A stretch of 64,000 nt of DNA from Hyphomicrobiales bacterium. Its GTDB lineage: Bacteria > Pseudomonadota > Alphaproteobacteria > Rhizobiales > Rhizobiaceae. The notes below the pieces were generated by a model, which worked only from the letters and a program-made list of their open reading frames with translations, was not told where the DNA came from and made no database searches. The stretch covers positions 98,760 through 162,759 of the forward strand of contig UBXG01000002.1 of assembly GCA_900469475.1 (NCBI GenBank), written 5' to 3'. A program made the position numbers and the translations under genes. Numbering within the stretch: the first letter of the stretch is position 1; every line of letters begins with the position of its first letter. Below, piece after piece: positions 54,215-64,000 of the stretch.

Positions 54215-55396
54215 TCAGGCCGCCTCGCCGGCGACATGGCCGGAAGCCCACGCCCATTGGAAATTGTAGCCGCCGAGCCAGCCGGTCACATCGACGCATT
54301 CGCCGATGAAGAAGAGGTCGGGAATGGTTTTTACCTGCATCGTCCGCGAATCGAGGCAAGCTGTATCGATGCCGCCGAGCGTCACTTCCGCCGTGCGATA
54401 GCCTTCGGAGCCCGAGGGTTTGACGTTCCATGACTGGATGGCTGCCGCGAGCTGCTGCAGGCGCTTGTCGGATTGATCGGCCATGTTGCCAGAGATGCCT
54501 TCGCTCTCGACGACATGCTGGGCCAGCCGCTTCGGCAGGATTTCCGCAAGAGCGGTCTGCGCCGATTGTCGGCCATTCCCCTGCTTGGCTTTCTTGAGAA
54601 GCGCAAAGACATCGATATCGGGCTCGATCACGACCATAATCTCCTCGCCCTCCCGCCAGTAGGAGGAGATCTGCAGGATGGCGGGGCCGCTGAGGCCGCG
54701 ATGGGTAAAGAGCAGGGCCTCGCGGAACGCCGTCTTGTCGTGGCGGATCTCCGCGGGCGCGGCGATGCCCGAAAGCGGTGCCAACCGCTGAAGCAATTGT
54801 GGATCGAGGGTTAGTGGCACGAGGCCCGGCCGCGTTTCGACCAAAGGCAGGCCGAATTGCTCGGCGATGCGATAGGCAAAGCCAGTGGCGCCCATCTTTG
54901 GGATCGACTTGCCACCGGTGGCGACGACAAGCGAGGATGCTTCGAAGGCGCCTTCCGAGGTGCTGACGCGATAGCCGCCGGCGGTTTGATCGATATCGCC
55001 GATTTCCGTCCGCAACCGTAGCTGCGCGCCCGCATCGCGCATCTCGTCGGTCAGCATGCGGATGATGTCCTTGGCGCTGTTGTCGCAGAAGAGCTGGCCG
55101 AGCGTCTTCTCATGCCAGGCGATGCCATGGCGTTCGACCATGGCGATAAAATCCTGCGGTGTGAAACGGGCGAGCGCCGATTTGGCGAAGTGCGGATTGG
55201 CCGACAGGAAGTTCTTCGGCTCGGCATGGATGTTGGTGAAATTGCAGCGGCCGCCGCCGGAAATGCGGATCTTTTCGCCCGGCGCCGCAGCATGATCGAG
55301 CACGAGGACGGACCGCCCGCGCCGGCCGGCGCGGATGGCGCACATCATGCCTGCTGCGCCCGCACCGAGGACGATCACATCATATCTGCCTGCCAC
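54215..55396 (-). CDS. YhiN/HI0933-family flavoprotein
   Basis: A 393-residue NAD(P)/FAD-dependent oxidoreductase. The Rossmann motif GAGAAGMMCAIRAG lies at residues 11-24, followed by GEKIRISGGGRCNFTN, the signature of the HI0933/YhiN family. A later LVVATGGKSIPKMGATGFAY and C-terminal FIGECVDVTGWLGGYNFQWAWASG fit it as well. Substrate unknown; members have been linked to RNA or cofactor biology without proof. Single gene, divergent from puuA. Confidence 0.87.
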   Translation of the reverse strand: MAGRYDVIVLGAGAAGMMCAIRAGRRGRSVLVLDHAAAPGEKIRISGGGRCNFTNIHAEPKNFLSANPHFAKSALARFTPQDFIAMVERHGIAWHEKTLGQLFCDNSAKDIIRMLTDEMRDAGAQLRLRTEIGDIDQTAGGYRVSTSEGAFEASSLVVATGGKSIPKMGATGFAYRIAEQFGLPLVETRPGLVPLTLDPQLLQRLAPLSGIAAPAEIRHDKTAFREALLFTHRGLSGPAILQISSYWREGEEIMVVIEPDIDVFALLKKAKQGNGRQSAQTALAEILPKRLAQHVVESEGISGNMADQSDKRLQQLAAAIQSWNVKPSGSEGYRTAEVTLGGIDTACLDSRTMQVKTIPDLFFIGECVDVTGWLGGYNFQWAWASGHVAGEAA

Positions 55397-55533
55397 GCTT
55401 CAGCCCTTCATTCTTCGCCGCGCGCTCTCGTCACTTTTCCATCATACGGCGAAAGTCCGAGCGGTTTTCCCCCTCGCCAATTGGCAAACTGCAGTTATGA
55501 TGCAGTCGTCGATCAACCCAAATACGGTGTTTT

Positions 55534-56970
55534 ATGCCCGCGAGAAAGACCCCGCTGAAAGCTTCCATACCCGTCTCGAAAGCCCCTACAGTACCTCCTT
55601 CTCTGAGATCGGCACGCGGCGTGGCAAACTGGAAGGAAGCGGCGCAATGGCTGCGGGCACGCGGGATCGAGGACATAGAATGCATCACGCCTGATCTCGC
55701 CGGCGTGCCGCGCGGCAAGATGATGCCGACCTCGAAATTCACCTCCAATACGTCGCTGGCACTGCCCTCGGCGATCTATCGCCATACGATTTCCGGCGAG
55801 TATCCGGAGGAGACCGAAAGCTTCCGCTACGAACCGCGCGACAGCGATCTGAAGCTGGTGCCGGACCTTTCGACGCTTTCGGTCGTGCCCTGGGAGAGCG
55901 ATCCGACGGCGCAGGTGATCTGCGATATCGTCAATTCCGAAGGACATGCGGTGTCCTACACACCGCGCAATCTATTGAAGCGGATCATGGGGCTCTATCG
56001 CGAGCGCGGGTGGAAGCCGGTGGTTGCGCCCGAGATCGAGTTCTATCTCGTCGCCAAGAATGACGATCCGGACTATCCGCTGCATCCGCCGAAGGGCCGC
56101 TCCGGCCGCTCGATCCTCGGCGGACAGGGCTATTCGATCGCCGGCATCAACGAGTTCGACGAACTGATCGACGACATCTACCATTTCTCGGAGAAGCAGG
56201 GTCTCGAGATCGATACGCTGATCCATGAAGAGGGTCCGGCGCAGCTCGAGATCAACCTGCGCCATGGCGACCCGATCGAACTGGCCGACCAGGTGTTCAT
56301 GTTCAAGCGCACCATTCGCGAGGCGGCGCTGAAGCACGGCATTTACGCGACCTTCATGGCCAAGCCGATGCAGAGCCAGGCCGGCTCGGCGATGCATATC
56401 CATCAGTCGGTCGTGAACATCGAGACCGGTAAGAACGTCTTTACCAATCCGGACGGCAGCCCTTCGCAGGAGTTCTTTCATTTCATTGGCGGCATGCAGC
56501 GCTACGTTCCGAATGCGCTCGCCATGCTCGCGCCCTATGTGAATTCCTATCGCCGGCTGGCGCCGAACATGTCCTGCCCGGTCAACAATGCCTGGGGCTA
56601 CGACAACCGCACCACGGCCTTCCGCGTGCCCGTTTCCGATCCACAGGCGCGGCGCGTCGAGAACCGGCTGCCGAGCTCCGATGCCAATCCCTATCTGGCG
56701 CTCGCCGCCTCGCTCGCCTCCGGCCTGCTCGGCATCATGAAAAAGGTGGAGCCCACCGCGCCGACAGAGGATTCGGCCAATGAAGGCTCGATCGACCTGC
56801 CGCGCGGCCTTTTGGAAGCCATTGCGCTGCTTGAGGACGAGCCGGCCTTCGAGGAGGTGCTCGGCAAGGACTTCATCGACATCTATGCCGGCGTCAAGCG
56901 GGGCGAATTCGAAACCTTCATGCAGGTGATCAGCCCGTGGGAGCGGGAATTCCTTCTGCTCAACGTGTGA
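55534..56970 (+). CDS. puuA: Gamma-glutamylputrescine synthetase-like glutamine synthetase
   Basis: A 478-residue GS-fold ligase. The glutamine-synthetase beta-grasp and catalytic regions are visible: APEIEFYLV, EEGPAQLEINLRH, GSAMHIHQS, YRRLAPNMSCP, NRTTAFRVP and ENRLPSSDANPYLALAASLA. These match the PuuA/GlnT-like group that joins glutamate to an amine. With PuuB directly downstream and Pot import genes in the window, putrescine is the likely substrate. It is not a GlnA, since the adenylylation-loop Tyr region is absent. Spacing to puuB is 11 bases. Confidence 0.88.
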   Translation: MPARKTPLKASIPVSKAPTVPPSLRSARGVANWKEAAQWLRARGIEDIECITPDLAGVPRGKMMPTSKFTSNTSLALPSAIYRHTISGEYPEETESFRYEPRDSDLKLVPDLSTLSVVPWESDPTAQVICDIVNSEGHAVSYTPRNLLKRIMGLYRERGWKPVVAPEIEFYLVAKNDDPDYPLHPPKGRSGRSILGGQGYSIAGINEFDELIDDIYHFSEKQGLEIDTLIHEEGPAQLEINLRHGDPIELADQVFMFKRTIREAALKHGIYATFMAKPMQSQAGSAMHIHQSVVNIETGKNVFTNPDGSPSQEFFHFIGGMQRYVPNALAMLAPYVNSYRRLAPNMSCPVNNAWGYDNRTTAFRVPVSDPQARRVENRLPSSDANPYLALAASLASGLLGIMKKVEPTAPTEDSANEGSIDLPRGLLEAIALLEDEPAFEEVLGKDFIDIYAGVKRGEFETFMQVISPWEREFLLLNV

Positions 56971-56981
56971 AGGAGGCGCCC

Positions 56982-58280
56982 ATGACGCTGCAGGAAACAT
57001 GGCAAAGCCCGATCGCGCCCGGCCTTTCCTTCTACCAAGCGACCGTCGGCCCGCGTGCGAGCTATCCGAAGCTCGATGGCTCGCGCCGCGCGGATGTCGC
57101 GATTATCGGTGGCGGCTACACCGGTCTTCAGGCCGCCTACAATCTTGCCAAAGGTGGCGCGGAGGTCGTGCTGATCGATGCCAACCGCTTCGGCGACGGC
57201 GCCTCCGGCCGCAATGGCGGACAGCTCGGCACCGGCCAGCGCTGGTGGCCGGAAGAGATGGAAGAGAAGATCGGCTATGAGCGGTCGAAGGCCCTGTTCG
57301 ATCTGGCCGAGGACGCCAAGCGGCATCTTCTCGATTTCTCCGCCGAGCATGGCATCGACATGGATTTCCTGCCCGGCCAGATGAATGTCACGCACAAGCG
57401 CAGCTACAAGCGTGACTATATGGACAGTGCGGAGATCGCAGCAACCCGCTACGGCTATCCGCACATGACATTCATGGATGAGGCCGAAACCCAGGAGCGG
57501 CTGGGTTCGTCGTTCTATCTCTATGGCGTTCGGGATATGGGCACGGGTCATATCCATCCCCTGAAACTGCTCATCGGCCTTGCCCGCGTCGCGGCAGAGG
57601 CCGGTGCGTCTCTCTTTGAAATGACCAAGGCGAAGGGCTTCCGGCAATTCGGCGGCAAGACGATCATCGAAACGGATGGCGGCGAGATCATAGCCGACCG
57701 GGTGCTGATCGCCTGCAACGGCTATATCGGCAATCTTGAGCCGGTGACGGCAAGTCACGTCATGCCGATTCGGTCCTTCATCGGCGCGACCGAACCGCTC
57801 GACCGCTTTCCGGCGGTACTGCCTGGTAACGAGGCCGTCGCCGATTCGCGATTCGTCGTGCGCTATTTCCGCAAATCCAAGGATGGACGCCTGCTCTTCG
57901 GCGGGCGCGAGGCCTATACGGCGGACAACCCGCGTGACATAACGCAGCACATCCGCCGGCAAATCACCGAAATCTATCCGGCTCTCGGCGATATCAGCAT
58001 CGAATATGCCTGGGGCGGCTCGGTCGGCATCACCATGCCGCGCCAGCCCTTCGTGCGCGAGGTCATGCCTGGCGTCACTTCCATCGGCGGCTATTCCGGC
58101 CATGGGGTGATGCTGTCAAATTATTGCGGTAAACTCTATGCGAAAACGGTTCTCGGGAATGCGGATGAACTTCATCTCTTCAGAGAGCTGAACATACCGC
58201 CCTTCCCCGGCGGTGCGCGCATGCGGGCGCCTCTGCTGTTCCTGGCGCTCTCGTGGTTTGCGTTGCGCGACAGGTTTTGA
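56982..58280 (+). CDS. puuB: Gamma-glutamylputrescine oxidase (PuuB/OrdL-like)
   Basis: A 432-residue DAO-fold flavoprotein. FAD motif AIIGGGYTGLQAAYNLA is at about residues 37-53, followed by GRNGGQLGTGQRW. The C-terminal VTSIGGYSGHGVMLSNYCGK is typical of PuuB/OrdL. It would oxidise gamma-glutamylputrescine to the aldehyde with H2O2 release. GAAGGAGGCGCCC precedes ATG 56982. Forms an operon with puuA. PuuC and PuuD genes are not in this window. Confidence 0.9.
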   Translation: MTLQETWQSPIAPGLSFYQATVGPRASYPKLDGSRRADVAIIGGGYTGLQAAYNLAKGGAEVVLIDANRFGDGASGRNGGQLGTGQRWWPEEMEEKIGYERSKALFDLAEDAKRHLLDFSAEHGIDMDFLPGQMNVTHKRSYKRDYMDSAEIAATRYGYPHMTFMDEAETQERLGSSFYLYGVRDMGTGHIHPLKLLIGLARVAAEAGASLFEMTKAKGFRQFGGKTIIETDGGEIIADRVLIACNGYIGNLEPVTASHVMPIRSFIGATEPLDRFPAVLPGNEAVADSRFVVRYFRKSKDGRLLFGGREAYTADNPRDITQHIRRQITEIYPALGDISIEYAWGGSVGITMPRQPFVREVMPGVTSIGGYSGHGVMLSNYCGKLYAKTVLGNADELHLFRELNIPPFPGGARMRAPLLFLALSWFALRDRF

Positions 58281-58351
58281 AAACCGGAGGATGATTTCTT
58301 CCGCCGGCAATCCGTTCTAAAAAGCCGCATCTGATTTTTGCGATGCACACT

Positions 58352-58384
58352 GGCCTTTTTAAATCGATTAGATTAAAAGGGGCC
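58352..58384. promoter_or_regulatory. Palindromic element upstream of zwf
   Basis: GGCCTTTTTAA (58352-58362) is mirrored by TTAAAAGGGGCC (58373-58384) with one extra base, around ATCGATTAGA. It lies 28-60 bases before zwf. A sugar-acid responsive repressor site or part of the promoter are both possible. No regulator gene for it is adjacent. Confidence 0.4.
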
Positions 58385-58412
58385 TCAACTAAGACCGATT
58401 GAGAGATAGCTC

Positions 58413-59888
58413 ATGAGCAGCCAGATCATTCCCGTTGAACCATTTGATTATGTCGTTTTCGGCGGCAGCGGCGACCTTGCCGAACGCAAGCTCCTGCCCG
58501 CTCTTTACCATCGTCAGGTCGAAGGCCAGTTTTCCGAGCCGACACGCATCATCGGCGCTTCGCGCAGCGCGCTTTCCAATGAAGAATACCGCAAATTTGC
58601 AGATGCCGCCCTCAAGGAACACCTGAAAAAGGGCGAATATGACGACGCCGAGGTCAAAAAGTTCCTGGCTCGCCTGTTCTACGTGCCCGTCGACGCCCGC
58701 AGCGATGCCGGCTGGGATCAGCTCAAGAAGATCCTGGACGAAGGCAAGGAGCGCGTGCGCGCCTTCTATCTCGCTGTCGCTCCGGGCATCTTCGGCGACA
58801 TCTCGCAGAAGATCCACGATCACAAGCTGATCACCAAGCAGACCCGCATCGTCGTCGAAAAGCCGATCGGCCGCGATCTTGCCTCGGCTCTGCAGCTCAA
58901 CGACACCATCGGCAAGGTCTTCAAGGAAGAGCAGATCTTCCGCATCGACCATTATCTCGGCAAGGAAACCGTGCAGAACCTGATGGCGCTGCGCTTTGCC
59001 AACGCTCTCTACGAGCCGCTGTGGAACGCCAACCACATCGACCACGTGCAGATCACGGTGGCGGAATCGGTCGGCCTCGAAGGCCGCGCCGGCTATTACG
59101 ACACGGCTGGCGCCCTGCGCGACATGGTACAGAACCACATCCTGCAGCTGCTTTGCCTGACCGCAATGGAAATCCCCTCCTCCATGGATTCGGAAGCCGT
59201 TCGCGACGAGAAGCTCAAGGTTCTGCGCGCACTGAAGCCGATCGACGCGTCCAACGTCGAGCAGGCGACGGTTCGCGGCCAGTATCGCGCCGGCGCTTCG
59301 GCTGGCGGCCCGGTCAAGGGCTATCTCGACGAGCTGGAAGGCGGCGTCTCCAACACCGAAACCTTCGTCGCCATCAAGGCCGAAATCGGCAACTGGCGCT
59401 GGGCGGGCGTTCCCTTCTACATCCGCACCGGCAAGCGCCTGGCCGGCCGCATGTCGGAGATCGTCATCACCTTCAAGCACATTCCGCACACCATCTTCGA
59501 TCAGGCCGCCGGCCGCATCGTTGCCAACCAGCTCATCATCCGCTTGCAGCCGGACGAAGGCGTCAAGCAGTCGCTGATGATCAAGGACCCGGGTCCGGGC
59601 GGCATGCGCCTGCGCAACGTCTCTCTCGACATGAGCTTCGCGTCTGCATTCAACGTCCGCAATCCCGATGCCTACGAGCGCCTGCTGATGGACGTTATCC
59701 GCTCCAACCAGACGCTGTTCATGCGCCGCGACGAGGTGGAAGCCGCATGGAAGTGGGTCGATCCGATCCTCAAGGGCTGGGAACACGCCGGCCAGCAGGT
59801 GCAGGGCTATACAGCCGGCACCTGGGGTCCGAGCCAGGCTATTGCGCTCATCGAGCGTGACGGCCGTACCTGGCACGACGATATCTAA
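58413..59888 (+). CDS. zwf: Glucose-6-phosphate 1-dehydrogenase
   Basis: A 491-residue enzyme that oxidises glucose-6-phosphate to 6-phosphogluconolactone with NADP+. The N-terminal nucleotide motif GGSGDLAERKLLPALY is at about residues 13-28, and the active-site RIDHYLGKE at about 178-186. C-terminal pattern SNQTLFMRRDEVEAAW is typical. First gene of zwf-pgl-edd. Start ATG 58413 follows a GAGAGAT site. The palindrome at 58352-58384 is the likely control point. Length normal. Confidence 0.97.
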   Translation: MSSQIIPVEPFDYVVFGGSGDLAERKLLPALYHRQVEGQFSEPTRIIGASRSALSNEEYRKFADAALKEHLKKGEYDDAEVKKFLARLFYVPVDARSDAGWDQLKKILDEGKERVRAFYLAVAPGIFGDISQKIHDHKLITKQTRIVVEKPIGRDLASALQLNDTIGKVFKEEQIFRIDHYLGKETVQNLMALRFANALYEPLWNANHIDHVQITVAESVGLEGRAGYYDTAGALRDMVQNHILQLLCLTAMEIPSSMDSEAVRDEKLKVLRALKPIDASNVEQATVRGQYRAGASAGGPVKGYLDELEGGVSNTETFVAIKAEIGNWRWAGVPFYIRTGKRLAGRMSEIVITFKHIPHTIFDQAAGRIVANQLIIRLQPDEGVKQSLMIKDPGPGGMRLRNVSLDMSFASAFNVRNPDAYERLLMDVIRSNQTLFMRRDEVEAAWKWVDPILKGWEHAGQQVQGYTAGTWGPSQAIALIERDGRTWHDDI

Positions 59889-59903
59889 ACCGGGACGACA
59901 ACG

Positions 59904-60602
59904 ATGACAGCCAATATGCATGCTTTTGCCAATGGTGCCGAACTCGCCGGCAAGCTCGCGGACAAGGTGGCCGAGACCCTTTCGGCTGCGATTACCGTCC
60001 GCGGCTCCGCAAGCATCGCGGTCTCCGGCGGCTCGACGCCGAAGGCCTTCTTCCAGGCGCTGTCATCGCACTCGATCGACTGGGGCAAGGTGACGGTCAC
60101 CCTCGTCGACGAACGGTTCGTGCCGGCGGACAATCCGCGTTCGAACCACCTGCTCGTCCAGGAAAACCTGCTGAAGGATAAGGCGGCTGCCGCCAAATTC
60201 CTTCCGCTCTATCAGGCTGCGGCTTCCGTCGAGGAGGCCGCGGTCATCGCCACCGAAAAGACCAAGGCAATCGGCCATCCCTTCGATGTCGCCATCCTCG
60301 GCATGGGCAATGACGGCCACACGGCTTCCTTCTTTCCGGGCGGCAGCAATCTCAATACCGCACTCGATCCGAACACCCCCCGTGGTATCATCACGATGGA
60401 AGCGGAAGGTGCCGGCGAGCCGCGGCTGACGTTCACTTTCTCCAGCCTTCAGGATGCCCGATTGCTGGTGCTCCATATCGAGGGAGAAGGAAAGAAGGAC
60501 GTTTTGGCCAAGGCCGAAGCGCCGGGCGAAGAAACCGAGATGCCGATCCGTGCCATGCTGCGCCGGGCGGCTTCCCCGGTCGAGATTTATTGGGCTCCGT
60601 GA
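59904..60602 (+). CDS. pgl: 6-phosphogluconolactonase
   Basis: A 232-residue SOL/DevB-family lactonase that hydrolyses 6-phosphogluconolactone. Sugar-phosphate motifs are VSGGSTPKAFFQAL, DERFVPADNPRSN and GMGNDGHTASFFPG. ATG 59904 comes 15 bases after the zwf stop, so it is co-transcribed. The gap to edd is 167 bases and holds a hairpin; edd may have extra control there. Confidence 0.95.
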   Translation: MTANMHAFANGAELAGKLADKVAETLSAAITVRGSASIAVSGGSTPKAFFQALSSHSIDWGKVTVTLVDERFVPADNPRSNHLLVQENLLKDKAAAAKFLPLYQAAASVEEAAVIATEKTKAIGHPFDVAILGMGNDGHTASFFPGGSNLNTALDPNTPRGIITMEAEGAGEPRLTFTFSSLQDARLLVLHIEGEGKKDVLAKAEAPGEETEMPIRAMLRRAASPVEIYWAP

Positions 60603-60652
60603 TACGGCCTGAAGGCCTGGTCATCGAACCCTGACAGACACAGCAACCCGTG

Positions 60653-60678
60653 CTGCGCCATGTGCCCCTAGGGCGCAG
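60653..60678 (+). other. Hairpin between pgl and edd
   Basis: CTGCGCC (60653-60659) pairs with GGCGCAG (60672-60678), loop 12 bases, extended outside by GTG/CAC with bulges. No U-run follows. It may stabilise the zwf-pgl mRNA or mark a processing site. Confidence 0.35.
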
Positions 60679-60769
60679 CGGCACAGCATTGACTTTTAGA
60701 CCCCGCGCCGTGCCCTCTGACGAATAAGTACCAAGGGCACCGCGCAGAACAGACGGAGGCAGATCGACC

Positions 60770-62593
<1,824 letters not shown>

Positions 62594-62634
62594 GATTGTC
62601 CGCCGGATTTCGGCAGGACGGCATCGAAGGCTGA

Positions 62635-63474
62635 TCAAGGAGCTTTGGATGCTGCAGTTCCTGCTTCCGGCGGAGCCTTGTCCGTCCATGCCGGCGGAAG
62701 GCCGAGGCGCCCGCCCACGAAGCCTGTCACGCCCGGCGATTTCCCGAATACCTTGCAGGCGTCGTATTTCGGTGCCCGGCCGATGAGTGACGCCAATTTC
62801 GCCCTGGATGGGAAGGAGGGCGCCGCGCCGAACGGCGTCTTGCCCTTGACCAGCATCTTACTGAAATCGCCGCCGAATTTGGCGGCGAGGCTATAGGCAT
62901 CCCCTTCCTTGGCGATGGTGCCCGAATCAAAGAATGCGTTTGCACCACGTCCCCAGATCATGACAGCCTTCTGTACACCCTGGGGATTGAAAGCCTCCGC
63001 CTCGAGCGAGAGGCTGCCCATGCCGATCGGAATACGCGGAACGGGCACCGGTGCACCCGGCAGCAACACGCTTTTGCCCACGGAGGCAATTTTCGAGACT
63101 CCGACGGCGGTTGCATTGGTTGCCTTCACCTGCGTCACGACGGCGCGAACGGTGAGATCCGCCGGCTCAGATAGACCGACGACGGCGAAACGTTCACTCA
63201 ATCCGGAACAAAGCGCTCTATCGACGGCATTGGTGACGAGATCGCGCTGTTTGGGTGTGAAAGCAGCGGTTTCGGCGCGCATCGAAAAGGCGGTGGGAAT
63301 GATCTTCACGGTCTTGGCCGCCAGAACATCGTCCTTGCTTACCCTTAGAAGCGAGTGCGCAACCAGCCCATCCGATCGGGTCAGCCCTTCATAGGACCGC
63401 AAAGATCCCGCCCGATCCAGCGGCGCTGAGGCACAGCCGCCCAGCAGGCTCATCAAGAGGGCCATCGACCACAT
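62635..63474 (-). CDS. DUF3313-like lipoprotein
   Basis: A 279-residue putative outer-membrane lipoprotein. The signal peptide ends in a lipobox LLGGC with Cys14, and SAPLDRAGSLRSYEGL follows. The middle segment (VTNAVDRALCSGLSERFAVV; DLTVRAVVTQVKATNAT) resembles DUF3313. GGAGGG precedes ATG 63474. Function unknown. Convergent with edd, divergent from a TetR gene 284 bases away, so TetR control is possible. Confidence 0.8.
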   Translation of the reverse strand: MWSMALLMSLLGGCASAPLDRAGSLRSYEGLTRSDGLVAHSLLRVSKDDVLAAKTVKIIPTAFSMRAETAAFTPKQRDLVTNAVDRALCSGLSERFAVVGLSEPADLTVRAVVTQVKATNATAVGVSKIASVGKSVLLPGAPVPVPRIPIGMGSLSLEAEAFNPQGVQKAVMIWGRGANAFFDSGTIAKEGDAYSLAAKFGGDFSKMLVKGKTPFGAAPSFPSRAKLASLIGRAPKYDACKVFGKSPGVTGFVGGRLGLPPAWTDKAPPEAGTAASKAP

Positions 63475-63758
63475 ATCAGCCCTCCGATGGCTTTCAGCGG
63501 CAGATGGGCCATAGGGTCTGCTTACAGCATGATTTGAGATTGTAGCGACTGGCATTGATGTTTGCGCTCCTGCACCGGGTTATGAACATCAGCATCATCA
63601 TTAAATATCGCACTAAGTGTAATATTAATATCGGCCAATTTGCGGCAATCGGGAAGCGAAGCGGAGAATTTATTTCACCAAAGATTGAGATGCCGGGAAC
63701 GGCCTGCGGGGCATGCCGATGATTTGAGCGGCGTTGCGACTCATGCCAGAATGGCCCG

Positions 63759-64000
63759 ATGCATAATGTAACCCCAAAGCCGGAAGGGCTGCGCGAACAG
63801 AAGCGCCGCCTGACCTTTCAACGCATAGCGGACGTCGGAATGAAATCCTTTCTCGCGAAAGGCTATCAGGAAACGACGATCGACGAGATTGCCGCAGCGG
63901 CCGGGATTTCCCGCCGGACTTTCTTTTATTACTTTAGAAGCAAGGACGATATTCTTCTGGCGCATCAGCGCCGATATATGGACGCACTGCGGACTGGCAT
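63759..64000 (+). CDS. TetR-family transcriptional regulator (cut by window end)
   Basis: The first 80 codons are present. The helix-turn-helix reads FQRIADVGMKSFLAKGYQET then TIDEIAAAAGISRRTFFYYF and RSKDDILLAHQRRY, the TetR N-terminal pattern. The ligand domain lies beyond position 64000. The 63475-63758 divergent gap contains TAATATTAATAT-type AT-rich sequence but no clear operator I can name. Likely regulates itself and perhaps the lipoprotein. Confidence 0.9.
   Translation, partial: MHNVTPKPEGLREQKRRLTFQRIADVGMKSFLAKGYQETTIDEIAAAAGISRRTFFYYFRSKDDILLAHQRRYMDALRTG

Overview
The window reads as chromosomal DNA of a Rhizobium-group alphaproteobacterium. It is GC-rich with strong GC-rich codon use. 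It carries rirA, a CbrA/PdhS-type cell-cycle kinase, an mmsA-phasin-cbrA neighbourhood that I remember as conserved in Sinorhizobium and Rhizobium, an Entner-Doudoroff zwf-pgl-edd operon, and a tRNA-His without an encoded G-1, as in many alphaproteobacteria. No rRNA, CRISPR array, insertion sequence or phage gene is visible.

Layout. 1-2.2 kb: guaB with a membrane protein. 2.4-7 kb: an alpha/beta hydrolase, an unusual PlsY-like acyltransferase, an MBL hydrolase and a DHA2-type MFS exporter. 7-11.5 kb: ppx/gppA overlapping rlmE, then an ECF sigma/anti-sigma pair behind a secreted TPR protein. 11.6-14.6 kb: a two-gene type III polyketide synthase plus ICMT-like methyltransferase operon, then a DadA-like oxidase. 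14.6-21.7 kb: gluconokinase, a complete dppABCDF dipeptide ABC operon and the iron regulator rirA with an IRO-like operator. 21.7-24.5 kb: M48 protease/DUF898 pair and a VOC protein. 24.6-32.4 kb: mmsA with a divergent LysR gene, small proteins, tRNA-His, a phasin and the large sensor kinase CbrA. 32.4-37.4 kb: a less GC-rich accessory-looking block (GFA protein, peptidase S51, chrBA chromate resistance, a SAM methyltransferase behind a TetR-type palindrome). 37.5-43.8 kb: DEAD-box helicase, acetoacetyl-CoA synthetase, AsmA-family protein. 43.8-48 kb: potFGHI putrescine transporter. 48-55.4 kb: aldo/keto reductase, LysR, chemoreceptor, small genes, a frameshifted ankyrin gene and a YhiN flavoprotein. 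55.5-58.3 kb: puuA-puuB. 58.4-62.6 kb: zwf-pgl-edd. The end holds a DUF3313-like lipoprotein and a truncated TetR gene.

Links between loci. PotFGHI import plus PuuA/PuuB outline putrescine uptake and gamma-glutamyl catabolism. Gluconokinase and zwf-pgl-edd both feed 6-phosphogluconate to the Entner-Doudoroff route. Acetoacetyl-CoA synthetase and the phasin belong to polyhydroxybutyrate turnover. RirA beside dpp suggests, but does not prove, iron control of this neighbourhood.

I see no clearly new multi-gene system. The points most worth a second look are the cyanobacterial-looking PlsY, the PKS-methyltransferase operon, the IRO-like palindrome at rirA, the frameshifted ankyrin gene, and several near-perfect palindromes upstream of or between genes. 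All calls come from reading the sequence and from memory of protein families. No database search was run.
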